A stretch of 64,000 nt of DNA from NCBI GenBank assembly GCA_015847255.1, contig JADLZK010005877.1, forward strand, positions 62,001-126,000. The letters are read 5' to 3'. The translations under genes and the position numbers were made by a program. The notes beneath the pieces are model-generated. The model worked only from the letters and a program-made list of their open reading frames with translations. It did no database searches and was not told where the DNA came from. Source of the stretch: Hyparrhenia diplandra (Eukaryota; Streptophyta; Magnoliopsida; Poales; Poaceae). Shown here piece after piece: positions 1 through 11,920 of the stretch (position 1 is the stretch's first letter; the number at the start of each line of letters is the position of its first letter).

Positions 1-1363
1 GTTCATATGTCATCCTTGGTTTTTCTTGGTCTTAGTTCTAACAGACTTCAAGGAAGAATACCAATACCAGTATCATCATCCGAGGAGGTTACATTGGATT
101 ACTCAAATAATAACTTCTCTTCCATCATGCCCAACTTCGGCAGGTATCTTACAAGTGTCACCTACATCAATTTCTCTAATAATAAACTAAGTGGCCGTAT
201 ACCACCTTCGGTTTGTAGTTTAAACAACCTTGATATGTTGGACCTATCTTACAACTACTTTAGTGGGCCAGTCCCAGCATGTTTGATAGAAAGAGGAAGA
301 CTCACTGTATTAAAGTTGAGAAAAAACAAGCTACATGGGGTACTTCCAGAAAATATTACAGAAGGATGCAAGTTTGAAACAATAGATCTGAGTGGAAATC
401 GAATTGAAGGTACACTACCCGAGTCACTTAAAAATTGCCAAGATTTAGAGCTCCTTGATGTTGGTAATAATCGTATTGTTGGTTCATTTCCATCTTGGAT
501 GGGTGCTCTTCCAAATCTTCGAATCCTTATCTTAAGATCCAACCAACTCAATGGCACTGTAACAGATCTTCATACTAGCCATAAAAGAAATAGGCATTTT
601 ACAAGTTTGCAGATAATGGACTTAGCCTCCAACCATTTCTCTGGTCATTTGCATCCAGAATGGTTTGAGACACTGAAATCAATGATGAATAACAGCAATG
701 GAAAGGGGCAAATTTTAGAGCATCACACAAACATATCATATGAAGATACCTATCAAGAAACTATCACCATCACATACAAAAATTCTGAGCTAGTGATGAA
801 CAAAATCCTAACCACTTTTAATGTAATCGATTTCTCAAATAACTCATTTGATGGTCTCATTCCCGAGTCAATTGGCAGCCTTATTTCACTACATGGACTT
901 AATATGTCACACAATAATTTCATGGGACAAATTCCTCCACAGCTTGGTAACTTGACTAGGCTAGAATCTTTGGATCTCTCATGTAACCATCTCACACAGG
1001 GGAATCCCACCAGATCTAACCTCTCTAACTTCTCTCGGTTGGCTGAATCTTTCCTACAACAACTTGACTGGAAGAATACCAGAGCAAAACCAGTTCTTGT
1101 CATTTCCATCCGGTTCATTTGAAGGCAATGTAGGCCTTTGTGGAAGACAAGTATCTAAACAATGTGACAATCCTGGTTCAACTACTCCAAGAGCACTAGA
1201 CCATCAAGAATCCAACAGTTTGTGGCAGGACAGAGTGGACGCTATCCTTTTGTTCACATTTGTTGGCTTGGGGTTTGGAGTGGGTTTCGCACTGGCAATC
1301 TTGTCCCAAACCTTTCGCCGCATAGAAGGCTGGATTTGCAAGCATTTCTGTATTTATATGTAA
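1..1363 (+). CDS. LRR receptor-like protein RLP1, 3' part, one frameshift
   Basis: This is the C-terminal part of a Ve/Cf-type receptor-like protein: an extracellular LRR array, a membrane anchor and a short cytoplasmic tail without a kinase. The window starts inside the gene. LxxLxLSxNxLxGxIP repeats run to about base 990, with the usual non-LRR island (YKNSELVMNKILTTF) before the last repeats. The frame then changes near 991-1005, where two bases are added and one is lost relative to the neighbouring copy at 6380-6400. After the change the protein continues with a final repeat, the GLCGRQVSKQCDN cysteine pair, an acidic spacer and a transmembrane segment (ILLFTFVGLGFGVGFALAI), ending at the TAA at 1361. 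It is closely similar to RLP2, so the two are recent tandem duplicates. Such proteins sense microbial or endogenous ligands at the cell surface. Whether the break is real or an assembly error cannot be told here. Confidence 0.85.
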
Positions 1364-2240
1364 TGTATGTAAGTCCATTATGCAACATATGTATGGTATT
1401 GTTTCTATTAAAAATTTATTGACATATTTTTTGTGTTGTACTAGTTAAATGTACCTCGTTATAAGATATAAGATTGCAGTTTTCTAGATTATTCTGTTTC
1501 AGATCTGTTTTGCAAGGATAGTGGTGTTATACCAAGGTGTTATACCAAGGTGCTAAATTTAAACATATATTAGTACAGACATGGAGTTAGACTAAACTTG
1601 AACTGAACAATCCGAATTGAATTATTGTACTCTAAACATGACAAAAGAACTGAAGTGAATCACATGCAACGCAAGTGAAATAGGCTCCAGAAGTCTAAGA
1701 GGCTGTGTCTGCACGAACCTGAACTTGAAGACCAATCGCGTGGCTCCCGACCCTCTACCCCGTGGATCAATCATCTTCAGGAAGCCTTGCCTCTGGAGCC
1801 CCGACATGGACTAGATCGATCGGATCAAAACGTTATTTCTGCAGTCAGGTCCAAATTCCATCAACCATGCAGTTTCTTCAAAACGTTATGTCTGCTGTGT
1901 AGTCAAGTCAGTGATAAACCATCCAAGGTACTGAGGGAGGGCTCCGGATTCAAAACGTTATTTCTGCAGTTAGGCCAGTGAGGCACTAGTACTACTGCGT
2001 GAATTATTGGGTCACCGACGACTTGACTTGGATCGCGGGGGAGATAGCAATGGTATTTGTGACTTGGATCATATCACGAGTCAAGTCTTTTTGACAGCCA
2101 AATATTTGAACTAGTCCACAACCCCTGTATTTTTTGAGCTTAAAGACCGTCAAACACGAACTGGCCTACAACCACCCAAAATTAAAAAAAAAAAACATGC
2201 ATGGTTCAGAGCAATCGGATAACTTAACGCCTGCAGATTT
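1364..2240. other. RLP1 downstream flank, no gene seen
   Basis: No gene is visible. Bases about 1400-1800 match the downstream flank of RLP2 (about 6780-7245), so the tandem duplication unit includes several hundred bases of 3' flank. Short internal repeats are present: a doubled GTGTTATACCAAG at 1523-1550 and three diverged copies of AAAACGTTATTTCTGC between 1827 and 1970. Confidence 0.6.
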
Positions 2241-2302
2241 TTCTGCTATATGTATAAAGAGTTGCATATGCCCTTGGAATGAAACAACAAACCAATAGCA
2301 AG

Positions 2303-2460
2303 ATGGGCAGATCGGCTGCCACCAAGCACTGCTTCCACGTCCCCCAACTGCTAGTATGCTCCTACTCCACAGATGGTGCAGCCATGATCAACAACACCAC
2401 AGGACCTTGCCTTCCAGATCAAGCGTCTTCACTCTCCAGCTAAAAAGTTCATTCAAACCC
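2303..2460 (+). pseudogene. 5' relic of an RLP gene (signal peptide and LRR cap only)
   Basis: The stretch matches the start of RLP2 (3170-3312): an upstream CCARTAGCAARATGG context, a leader region, the doubled AACAACACCACA and the CLPDQAS segment that opens the LRR N-cap. A C is missing from CTCCTCC, so the frame hits TAA within AGC-TAA. Similarity stops after about 2460 and no LRRs follow. It is therefore a truncated copy, perhaps the orphan 5' end of a gene lost by unequal crossing-over. It keeps the five-A run (CTAAAAAGTT) that is four As in RLP2, which locates the RLP2 deletion. Confidence 0.75.
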
Positions 2461-3110
2461 TTGTTTAAATAAATAAATAAATTGTCTCCCATGAAAATCT
2501 GAAGGGATTTATGGAGAAAAAAGAAGGAAAAACAAAAGGTCATGTTAGAATAAAGAGGAGAAGCTACAAACTAGGAAAATGAATGGAAACTCAACGGCTT
2601 TCTACATGGAACTGTCAAATAGTAGTAGAAAGCATATATCTCCAGTAGTCCACTGAATTCCCCTTATTTCTCAGGCCCGTGTGTGAATGAACAGCAGTCA
2701 AACTGTCAAACATAAACTGTGGCCCACTAGCACTATCAAAAAAAAAAAAAACTATCAGTTTCTATCAAAAAATTGACTTGCGTGCTTCAGAGCAACCCAA
2801 CTACCCAAGTGTTAAGAAATCGAAGTTCTTGCTACACAATAACACACAGCATATGCAGGACAAGCACGCAGAGGAACACAGAATGAGAGAGGAATGGGAG
2901 TTCTTTATGTATTCACTTTCTTTCTCTGTGATTTCATACAATGAAGGTGACCTCCTATTTATAGATATTTATTTATAGAGAGGAGGCTCATGCCTGTAAG
3001 TGTGAATTCTCAGACTTTTGTTTCACTCAAAGTCTCTCTTTCATATACTGTTTTGGACTTTGATTTACAACAACAAGAACAGAAATTCTGCATATTACAT
3101 ATTTATCTAT
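2461..3110. other. Spacer between RLP relic and RLP2, no gene seen
   Basis: AT-rich sequence with several poly-A runs (for example 2738-2750). No coding feature or complete mobile element was recognised. The last part is the RLP2 promoter region. Confidence 0.5.
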
Positions 3111-3117
3111 TGTACAG

Positions 3118-3125
3118 TATATAAA
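3118..3125 (+). promoter_or_regulatory. TATA box of RLP2
   Basis: TATATAAA lies 45 bases upstream of the RLP2 ATG at 3170, a suitable distance for a short leader. Confidence 0.6.
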
Positions 3126-3169
3126 GGATTACAAGACCCAAAGTTGGAAACCGCAAAACCAGTAGCAAA

Positions 3170-6100
3170 ATGGCTCCTTCAAAGCAAGGCCTCCACGTCC
3201 TCTTGCTCCTGCTCCTATGGTCCTACTCTGCAGAAGCTTCAGCCGTGATCAACAACACCACAGCCCATTGCGTTCCAGATCAAGCATCTTCACTCCTCCA
3301 GCTAAAAGTTCCTTCATCGTTGCCAACAACCTGTCATCATGGCAAGCTGGAACAGACTGCTGCCACTGGGAGGGCATCATCTGTGGCACGGGCTCCGGTT
3401 CCAGGAAAATCATTTCTCTTGACCTCGGTGGGTTCAACCTCGTCAGCGATCGCCTACACCCTGCACTCTTCAACCTCACCTCTCTCAGGAACCTCAGCCT
3501 TGCTTTCAATTACTTCGCTGACGCCCGCCTCCCAGCATCTGGGTTTGAGCTACTCACAGATATCACCCACCTCAATTTCTCCAGTACCGACTTTATTGGT
3601 CAGATCCCCATTGCAATTTCCCGCCTCAAGAACCTTGTCACTCTTGATTTTTCACGAAATTATGGATTGTATTTTCAAGAGCCAAGTTTCGGAACCTTCA
3701 TGGAAAATATGAGCAATCTCAGGGATCTCCATCTTGATAATATGGACTTATCTAGCAGTGGGTCAACTTGGTCTGCTGTTTTAGGGCACTCAGTTCCTCA
3801 GCTACAGATTCTTAGTTTGTCTGGGTGTGGTCTGTCAGGTTCTATTCATCCTTCCTTCTCAAGGCTTCGCTCACTGACAAAGATAGACTTTGGATTCAAC
3901 ACGGGACTCAGTGGCAAAGTCCCTGAGTACTTCTCTGAATTTTCTTCCCTGAGGAGCCTTGTCATAGTAGACACTTCTTTTGAAGGGCAATTTCCAACAG
4001 AGATCTTCCAGCTAAAAAGTTTGACGATGCTTGATTTATCTGACAACCCCAAGCTTTTCGTGAGATTCACATATTTCCCAGCTGGAAACAGTTTGCAGTA
4101 CCTGGATCTAGCGGGGACCAACTTCACTTATGACACACCACTCTCTTTTACCAATCTGACGTCTCTCCAGACTTTGTGGCTTACCACGGAAACCATGGCC
4201 AAGGAACTCCCCACTTCAATAAGGCTTCCGTCACTGAATCGACTGAAACTAGTGGGATATGGATTGGAGAAGCCAGCATTATTATCTTGGGTTGGCAATC
4301 TTATAGAATTGAAATACCTGGAGCTTGATGGCTACGAGTTCTCTCAGTCAGTACCCACTTGGATCGGCAACCTAACAAGGCTCGAAACTTTGCAGTTATG
4401 GGATTGTGATTTCTCTGTGTCAATACCACACCAGATTGCATATCTCAGAACCTTGAATATTTTAGACTTAAATGGTGATTTCTATGGGCAGCAAATACCA
4501 TCATGGATCGGCAATCTTACGAAGTTGACAGATTTGGATATTACTGGCTGCAATTTCTCGGGGCCAATACCTTCAACAATCGGGAACCTGACCCAACTCG
4601 AGAAGCTGGGCTTCTCGACTAATAGCCTCACCGGTAAGACTCCAAATCACAATTGCTTCCTTACAAAAATACTACTCTTTTCCGTTCCAAATTGTAATTC
4701 ACTTTAGCTTTTCTATATCCATTTCTCTTACTATGTAGCAAAATTAATGTATCTTGAAAAGCCAAAGTGAACTACAATTTGGAACGGAGAGAATACTCTT
4801 TACTATTTTATTATAGGTATAAGTCTAGACATATATTGTCCTTGCGTGCAGGAAACATTCCGAAGTCTTTGTTCGCTCTTCCAGCACTGCAAACTGTTTA
4901 CTTGGATGGTGGAAATCAGCTTTCTGGTTCTCTAGAAGACATTCCTGCTCCTTCATCCTCAGTGTTGTCATATATCGAGTTAAGTGGTAATCAATTGACA
5001 GGCCCAATCCCAAAATCATTTTTTCAGCTTGCAAATCTTCAGTATCTCAATCTCAGGTCAAATAAATTCACTGGCACAATTGAGATTAGCTCAATCTGGG
5101 GGTTGAAAAGTCTCATTTCACTTAGCCTGTCTAATAATATGATATCGCTCATAGACAAAGAAGGTGATACAGTGTTTCCATCTCTTCCTAATATCACTAA
5201 CATAGAACTTGCATCTTGCAATCTTACTAAACTTCCAGCTGCATTCAGATATATTGACACAGTTGCATACCTTAACCTCTCGAATAACCAAATGGAAGGG
5301 GCCATACCAAGTTGGGTATGGGAAAACTGGAAGTACCAACTTCATAGTTTGGACCTTTCACACAACATGTTTACTACTTTAGAGAAGTCTCCTTCTTTTG
5401 TTCATATGCCATCCTTGAATTTTCTTGATCTCAGTTATAATAGACTTCAGGGAAGAATACCAATACCAGTAACATCATCCGGGAGGCTATATTGGATTAC
5501 TCAAATAATAACTTCTCTTCTATCATGCCTAAGTTTGGCAGATATCTTATAAATGGCACCTACATCAATTTTTCTAATAATAAACTAAGTGGCCATATAC
5601 CATCTTCAGTATGTAGTTTAAACAACCTTGATATCGTGGACCTATCTTACAACTACTTTAGTGGGGCTGTCCCATCATGTTTGATAGAAAGAGGAAGCCT
5701 CACTGTATTAAAGTTAAGAAAAAACAAGCTACATGGGGTGCTGCCAGAAAATATTGGTGAAGGATGTAAGCTTGAAACAATTGATCTGAGTGGAAATCGG
5801 ATTGAAGGTACACTACCAAAATCACTAAAAAATTGCCAAGATTTAGAGCTCCTTGATGTTGGCAATAATCGTATTGTTGGATCATTTCCATCTTGGATGG
5901 GTGCTCTTCCAAACCTTCGAGTCCTTATCTTCAGATCCAACCAACTCAGTGGCAGTGTAACAGATCTTCACCATGGCCATAAAAGAAATACACATTTTAC
6001 AAGTTTGCAAATACTAGACTTAGCCTCCAACAATTTCTCTGGTTATTTGCATTCAGAATGGTTTGAGACATTGAAATCTATGATGAATAACAGCAATGAC

Positions 6101-6762
6101 AAAGGGCAACTTTTGGAGCACGACAAAGTCATAGTAGATGAACCGAACTATCAATATACTATCACCATCACATACAAAAATTTCGAGTTAGAGATGACCA
6201 AAATCCTAACCACTTTTGAAGTAATCGATTTATCAGATAACTCATTTGATGGTCCCATTCCCCGAGTCAATTGGAAGGCTTGTTTCACTACATGGACTTA
6301 ATATGTCACATAACAATTTCGTTGGACAAATTCTACCACAACTTGGTGAGTTGACTAGGCTAGAATCTTTGGATCTCTCCTGTAACCATTTCTCAGGGGA
6401 AATCCCACAAGATCTGACCTCTCTAACTTCTCTCAGTTGGCTAAATCTTTCCTACAACAATTTAACTGGAAGAATACCAGAACAAAACCAGTTCTTTTCA
6501 TTTCCATCCAGTTCTTTTGAAGGCAACACTGACCTTTGTGGAAGACAAGTGTCTAAACAATGTGACAATCCTGGTCCAACTACTCCAAGTGCATTAGACC
6601 ATCAAGAATCAAACAGTTTGTGGCAGGACAGAGTGGGACGCTATCCTTTTGTTCACATTTGTTGGCTTGGGGTTTGGAGTGGGTTTTGCATTAGCAATCT
6701 TGTCCCAAATCTTCTGTCGCACAGAAGGATGGAATTACAAGCGTTTCTGTAATTATTTGTAA
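3170..6762 (+). pseudogene. LRR receptor-like protein RLP2, full length with four frame breaks
   Basis: This is a complete Ve/Cf-type receptor-like protein layout. A signal peptide (MAPSKQGLHVLLLLLLW...) is followed by the LRR N-cap with CVPDQAS and the paired WQAGTDCCHWEG cysteines. An LRR array of more than 20 repeats follows, then an island (YKNFELEMTKIL), terminal repeats, the C-cap DLCGRQVSKQCDN, a transmembrane segment and a short tail. There is no kinase. One phase-1 intron is predicted at 4634-4851: CACCG, then GTAAGA to GCAG, then GAAAC, which rejoins a perfect LTGNIP repeat. The frame breaks at about 3304-3307 (one A missing), 5479-5484 (one base missing), 6260-6263 (one C extra) and 6635-6637 (one G extra), each judged against RLP1 or the relic. 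All are one-base changes and most lie in homopolymers. Without them the frame would run to TAA at 6760. It is called a pseudogene as the sequence stands; assembly error is a real alternative. Confidence 0.85.
4673..4795. mobile_element. Stowaway-like MITE inside the RLP2 intron
   Basis: Terminal inverted repeats pair CTCTTTTCCGTTCCAAATTG with CAATTTGGAACGGAGAGAA and continue inwards to AGCTTTT/AAAAGCC. The ends abut TA dinucleotides. The CTCCxTCCGTTCC terminus is the grass Stowaway signature. The element fills more than half of the 218-base intron. Confidence 0.8.
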
Positions 6763-7850
6763 AATATATAATACTATTATGTAATAATGTAACATATGCC
6801 TGGTACTGCTTCTATGAAAAATTCAGAGACATATATTTTTGTTGTGATAGTTAAATGCATCTCTTTGGTATAAGATAAGATTGGAGTTTCCCAGATTATT
6901 GTGTTTCAGATCTTATTCCTAAGTATAGTGGTATTATATCAAGGTGAAAAGTGCTACTGTACTGAATATATTCTCTGAGCTGCTAAATTTAAACATATAT
7001 TAGTACAGCGCAAGGAGTAAACTTAGACTAAACTTGAACGAAACGATGAGAATCGAATTATTGCACATAATAGAACAAAATTGAATGACATGCAACGCAG
7101 GAACAATATGCTCCAGAAGTTAGAGGTTGTGTTTGTCAAGTCCGAACCTGAGCGTGGTTGCCTAGCCGGCGCAGGGGAAACCGGCCTATCGGACACTCGA
7201 TCGCATCGATCTCCCCTCATCTTCAGGAAGCTTGCCTCGATCTGGAACCCAAGAAAACAATAAGCAGCCAAGAGAAAGGTTTTGGGGACTGTGGAACCAA
7301 AGATGAACTTGCCTGAAATTTGAAGGTAGTTGAAGTCTGGATTTGGGGAGGAGCAGTCGAACCAAGGGGGAATTGTGGGGGGAAGAAGATACTGGAGCAT
7401 TGGTCAGGGAGCTGGTAAATTCAGGCGTAGATTGGTTCAGATGATCCGGGATGGCCATCTCGATTTGGTTAGGGGTCGAGGCTCGAGTGAACGGAGCAAG
7501 GCAGACGAGAGAAACAACCGCTTACACCAGGTGCTCTGCTTTCTGCTCCCACGCGGCGGAGGACGGACTGGACGCCGGCAGAGCGGAGGGCTGCCACCGA
7601 GAATATGAAGGTGTAGATGGCCGTGGCAGAAGACAAGGTGCGGGGGTGGTCTGGTAGAGTCGCAGAGGAGTACTGCACGGCGGGGAATCTCTACAAGACT
7701 ACAACTACAAGTAAGAATCTCGAGATGGAGTTTTAGTTGCAGAAGCGATAGTGTGTGTCTACGGTGCAGAGGTTCAATGATCCATCATCGATCCACAAGG
7801 TGAATCCTGCAAACGGGCACAAGTATTCTGTGAGAACGATTCCGTTTTAA
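6763..7850. other. RLP2 downstream flank, no gene seen
   Basis: The first 480 bases match the flank of RLP1 (about 1400-1800), including the TTTAAACATATATTAGTACAG and GCTCCAGAAGT blocks. The rest (7250-7850) is more GC-rich with short overlapping frames on both strands; none resembles a known protein. Confidence 0.5.
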
Positions 7851-8141
7851 GAGCAACTCCAAGAGAGTTCTTTAAAAAATAAATTGTTAAACTCATAATT
7901 TAGCTAAGTCCGAAATAGAAAAACCATGAAAAAAAAAAAAAACTCCAACAGTCTTTTCTATTTATAAGAAAGTAGATAAATGGCACATACAAGCTATATT
8001 TACCATGCGAGAATGTAGGAATATGGGTTTATTTATTTTACAAAAACAAAGATAAAGATAATTGTTGGAGTTTCTTTTTGCTCTAAAAAGCTAAATATAA
8101 AGATACAAAAACACCGGATAACGTGTCTCTTGGAGATGCTC
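7851..8141. mobile_element. Tourist/Harbinger-type MITE (291 bp)
   Basis: The ends GAGCAACTCCAAGAGA and TCTCTTGGAGATGCTC are inverted repeats with one mismatch. A TAA target duplication sits on both sides (7848-7850 and 8142-8144). The interior is AT-rich and non-coding. A related element of nearly equal length lies at 38221-38509. Confidence 0.85.
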
Positions 8142-8430
8142 TAATTACTTAGGTGAACTTTTGCTGTTGTGATGCAGGAAGTATAAAACCCTGTGTTGTG
8201 CAACATTTTAAAAATCACTAAAAGTTTGAAGTTCTTCCAAACTTGCAGACAACATTTCACTTAAATTAATAACAAGTTTCTTAAATAATGTTTGAATTAA
8301 ATACAATTTATTCAAAATGAACTTGGCAAACACCTTAAATCTCAGCAAATGACAGTGACGGGTCAGCCCAATGGTGAGAGAGACCTCGATCGCACGGTAG
8401 AGCCAGAGGGCATTGCCTGATGCAACCCGC

Positions 8431-9242
8431 TTTTTTAAAGGAAAATATATACACCGGCCCTAATACAAACAGGACTCCAATGAAAAGGGAAATTAAGTCT
8501 AAAACTCATGTTCATCTTTCTCGGAAGTCTTGGATATCCGTTCGTCACATGGCCCCGCGCCGCTTCCCAATCTTCGTCGGGCACCGAGCCAATCTTCATG
8601 GTGGAGGCCACGGAGGGAGGGACTTACTTCTAAGCGAATCGGCCGAGCACACTCGCCTCCCAAAGCGCATCGCCCAACTCCCGAACCCACAACGCATCCT
8701 TCGATTCCACCGCCGGTTGAAAGCAAAGCTCGATTTTTCACCAAAAATCGTCTTCCTCGAGATTACGGGGTCAACAACATCATAACTTTGAAGAAGACGA
8801 CGATCGCCCGACCCTCGACTCTGGGCGAGTCTCCCCGGCCTCTCCGTTGGCGCCGAGTAGATTGCCATCGGAGATCTGAAGAAGTTGGGAGAAATTATTC
8901 ATTGCACCGCGTCGCTTCCGTATCGCCGTCGTCGCCGGAAAACAAGCCGCAGAGGAGCCACGCTCCTCCGGCAAAACGTAACTCCACCGCCGAACATCGA
9001 TGGCGAGCAAACCCCGCACCTAGGTGGACTCGACTAAGACCTTACAAAGACAGGAGGAGATCTGTTGAAGAGATAGACCCCCGCTTTCGCCACCACCGAC
9101 AGCAAGGCTGGAGGCGAGGAACGGGGCCGCAAACGGTGGCGGTGGCGGCGCCCCTCGGCTCCTTTATTTCGCGGGAGGCCAACTCCGGCTAGCTCTGGCT
9201 GGGCGTTCTACCACCAATTCTCATAAAAACTTTAGACTAGAC
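8431..9242 (-). mobile_element. Non-LTR-type retroposon, minus strand (812 bp)
   Basis: A poly-T start (TTTTTTAAAG, the poly-A tail on the minus strand) and a 16-base target duplication frame this insert. GCCTGATGCAACCCGC at 8415-8430 matches GCCTGATTCAACCCGC at 9243-9258 with one mismatch. The interior is GC-rich and lacks a recognisable reverse transcriptase, so it was moved in trans or is a truncated LINE or retrocopy. The long frames on both strands look like composition effects. Confidence 0.8.
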
Positions 9243-9258
9243 GCCTGATTCAACCCGC

Positions 9259-9586
9259 CGATAAGTGATAACAGCCTCCACCACTGCCAATTGCATGGCG
9301 ACCTGACCTTGACATCTTGACTTGAAGTTATAACTATTGGCCAACTTAGCTTGTACGTACATATTATTATTTTATATTATGGCCCATGATAAACGCCATG
9401 CTTCGAATCGTTGATAATAACCTGCACCACATTCACATTGGTGACCTTGACTTTGTAAAGGTGTACCGTAAACTTGTACTAGTAATAGATAGTGTTCATT
9501 GGCCAACTTGTTTGGACTTTGGTGTCACCGGAATCAGGGAGATAGAAGTAGTGGAATTGGTTCGGATTCAATTTACAGAGTTTCCA
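9259..9586. other. Short spacer between retroposons
   Basis: No gene or complete element was recognised. This is the host segment into which the next retroposon inserted. Confidence 0.4.
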
Positions 9587-9602
9587 AGTTACTTCTCTCG
9601 CG

Positions 9603-9922
9603 CCTGATGTAGCGGCCGCGCAGAGTATATTGACAGCTTTGGCGATCAAGACAATACGATCTGCGGCGAAGCTTAACAACCTGGAGCTTTGCAAGGCCCC
9701 AGCTGCCATGGCGCGGAATTTGGGTCGAACATGATGGAGGTCTCATGATGTGCAGCTAGATGATGCACATCGGTTGTTTTTAGAATGTGAGTAGTCCATT
9801 TATGACTCTTCGCCCAGCTTGACAGTCTATCAAACTTGGAAAGTTGTTTGTGCTACTTGCGCATGTAATTCTCTATTCTTCTTATTAATATATGTCGGCC
9901 ATGTGCCGGGTCTTTAAAAAAA
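9603..9922 (+). mobile_element. Short retroposon, probable 5'-truncated LINE (320 bp)
   Basis: It is flanked by a perfect 16-base duplication, AGTTACTTCTCTCGCG, at 9587-9602 and 9923-9938. It ends in TTTAAAAAAAA, preceded by TTAATATATGTCGGCC, which resembles the 3' tails of plant L1-type LINEs. No reading frame of note. Confidence 0.85.
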
Positions 9923-10103
9923 AGTTACTTCTCTCGCGTCTCTCTTCTTTTACAAGGCAAAGCTGCCACCGTTACATGGGTCTTGACTTACAGCTTACTC
10001 CCACTTTGGCACGGAGTTCTTCGGGTTTAATTAGTCGCACAGATCCTTCGCGCCCGCGCCCTTCTCTGCTTCTTCTTCGCGCGTCTAGCATCAGACCCGC
10101 CAT

Positions 10104-11920
10104 GTGTGCCAAATTACATACGGGTGGGGTTCAGAACCTTTCCCTTTCTCAAACTCTCCCGTGCGCTACGGTTGAGAGAGGCGAAAAAGGTTCCTCCGGT
10201 CGCCCCGCCCGGCGAGCTAGGGATCCCCCGCCGTTTCTATTGGCTGCCGCGGTCGTTGCGAGGGGGCGGGGATCATCGGTATCGCGTCTGGCGGGGGTAG
10301 GTCCTAGGTTTTCTAGGGTTAGTGTCTGGCGGCACCGAGAGGCGATGGCGGCAGCGTTGCAATGGAATAAGGACCCATCCTCGTCCCGTTGTCGTGGTGG
10401 TGTCCCCTACGGGGAGGTGGTGGAGGTGGCGATGCCGGCAGAGCCCGTGGAGGTGGTGTCCCCTGCGGGGAGGCCTTGTACATGAGTCGTTGGTCGACCG
10501 CCACGCCCGGTGTTCGCCGAGGTGAATTGGGTGTTGACTTTTGGTTCTCGGATATTGTCGTGTTTTGGACCGTCGTCCTAACCCCAACGAGTAATGTGCC
10601 ACGGATCCCTAGGTCTAGATGGTGGTGCAAGATGACACAAGGATGTATGCTGGTTCAGGCCAATGTCGGCCCTAGTCCAGTCGAGGGGTAGCACTATGTA
10701 TCCGCACCGTGGTGCTCATAGTAGGGGAATACAAGCAGGGTCGAGAGAGCGGCCGGAGCCTCAAGTCCCCGTGTCTTGTGTTGATCGAAATGAAGTGCCA
10801 ATATCGTGTGAAGTCAAGGCGTGAGTGCTCCGACTTGGCTATTCTACGTCCGGGCTCTCCCTTTTATAGGTGCAATGGAGAGGTCCTTGTTACATGCATC
10901 TCAAGAGTAGGCATCTACATGGCGGGATGGCCTTGTACTCGAGCCATGGCCGATGTAGCGTCTGTACTTGTCGTCGTGGAAAGAACATGGTTCGCTTTCT
11001 GCCATAATGTCCGTACCAAGGGGTGCGAGTCTCCCAGGCGAGCTTGGTCGAGGGTAGTTGCAAGCCACCGAGGCCTTTACCTTACCGAGGGGATACCGTC
11101 GAGGGGGGTGGTAATAGTGTCCGAGGGGCATGTTGATCGTGGCTGAGAGATGTAGCAGCAGTGTTTGAGGGTACTTCGCCGTGGCTGCAGTGTCGTCTGA
11201 GGCCCTTGGTGATGGGTGCGTGAGGCGACATTGCAGAGGGGAGTGGTTGAAACAGTGCTCGGTAAGGCGCGAACTGTGCTTAAAGGCTGTCTTCTGGGCG
11301 CGATGATGGCGTTGCAGTGGGATTTGACTTTCGTCGGCTAGTCGGCGAGGGAATCCCGGGGTGTCAGGGCGCATTCAATGCGCCGCACGATCAGGCTGTC
11401 GCGGTGGGTAACCCTTCCTGAAATCGAGGTATTAGGGGTACCATTTATTTTGGTACCCAATAGATACAATGGCGGCCGTGGGTGGTGCGGAAAGCTAGAG
11501 CGCGGATCGAGCTCGACCTGTCTGGGGCGCGTGCGTTGTCATCGAGTTTCGATTCGGGATCGGAAGGGCTTAGGGTGTATCTCCGGCCGATGCGTGTTCT
11601 TTGGCAATTTTATCCTGGTCTTCGCGCTAGGTGACTACTGCGGCTCACCTAAAAGCTTTCTAGCGAAGGGGCTCTTCCAGATCTGCGGTGGCCATGGCGC
11701 CTTCTTCGACGACGATTGACCAGCGACGGATCGATGGTCATCGATGGAGACCTCAGGCGATTTCGGGAAGCATAGGGTCTTGGACTTCACTGCTGTTTTT
11801 CTTTTTCAAAGGATCTTTGCGTAAGATGGGTGGAACAGTTGTCATGTATCCTCTACGAGTGTATCTGTATTTGTACGTTTTTCTTATCCAGTAATACATG
11901 TATGCTTAATTAAAAAAAAA
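10104..11920 (+). mobile_element. 1.8-kb retroposon with poly-A tail and no reverse transcriptase
   Basis: A perfect 17-base duplication, AGCATCAGACCCGCCAT, lies at 10087-10103 and 11921-11937. The insert ends in a poly-A run (11912-11920) preceded by a pol II-style 3' end (CCAGTAATACATGTATGC). The interior is GC-rich, with two diverged copies of GTGGAGGTGG...GTCCCCTGCGGGG near 10400-10470, and encodes nothing recognisable. It could be a retrocopy of a non-coding or poorly conserved transcript, or a non-autonomous LINE derivative. Confidence 0.85.

Noticed and set aside
8530..9192. Open 220-codon frame on the plus strand
   Set aside because: It lies inside a minus-strand retroposon with defined TSDs, has no domain, and competes with equally long frames on the other strand; GC-rich composition explains it.
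9892..10485. Open 197-codon frame on the plus strand
   Set aside because: It crosses the boundary of two separate retroposon insertions (TSDs at 9923-9938 and 10087-10103), so it cannot be one old gene; composition is low-complexity.
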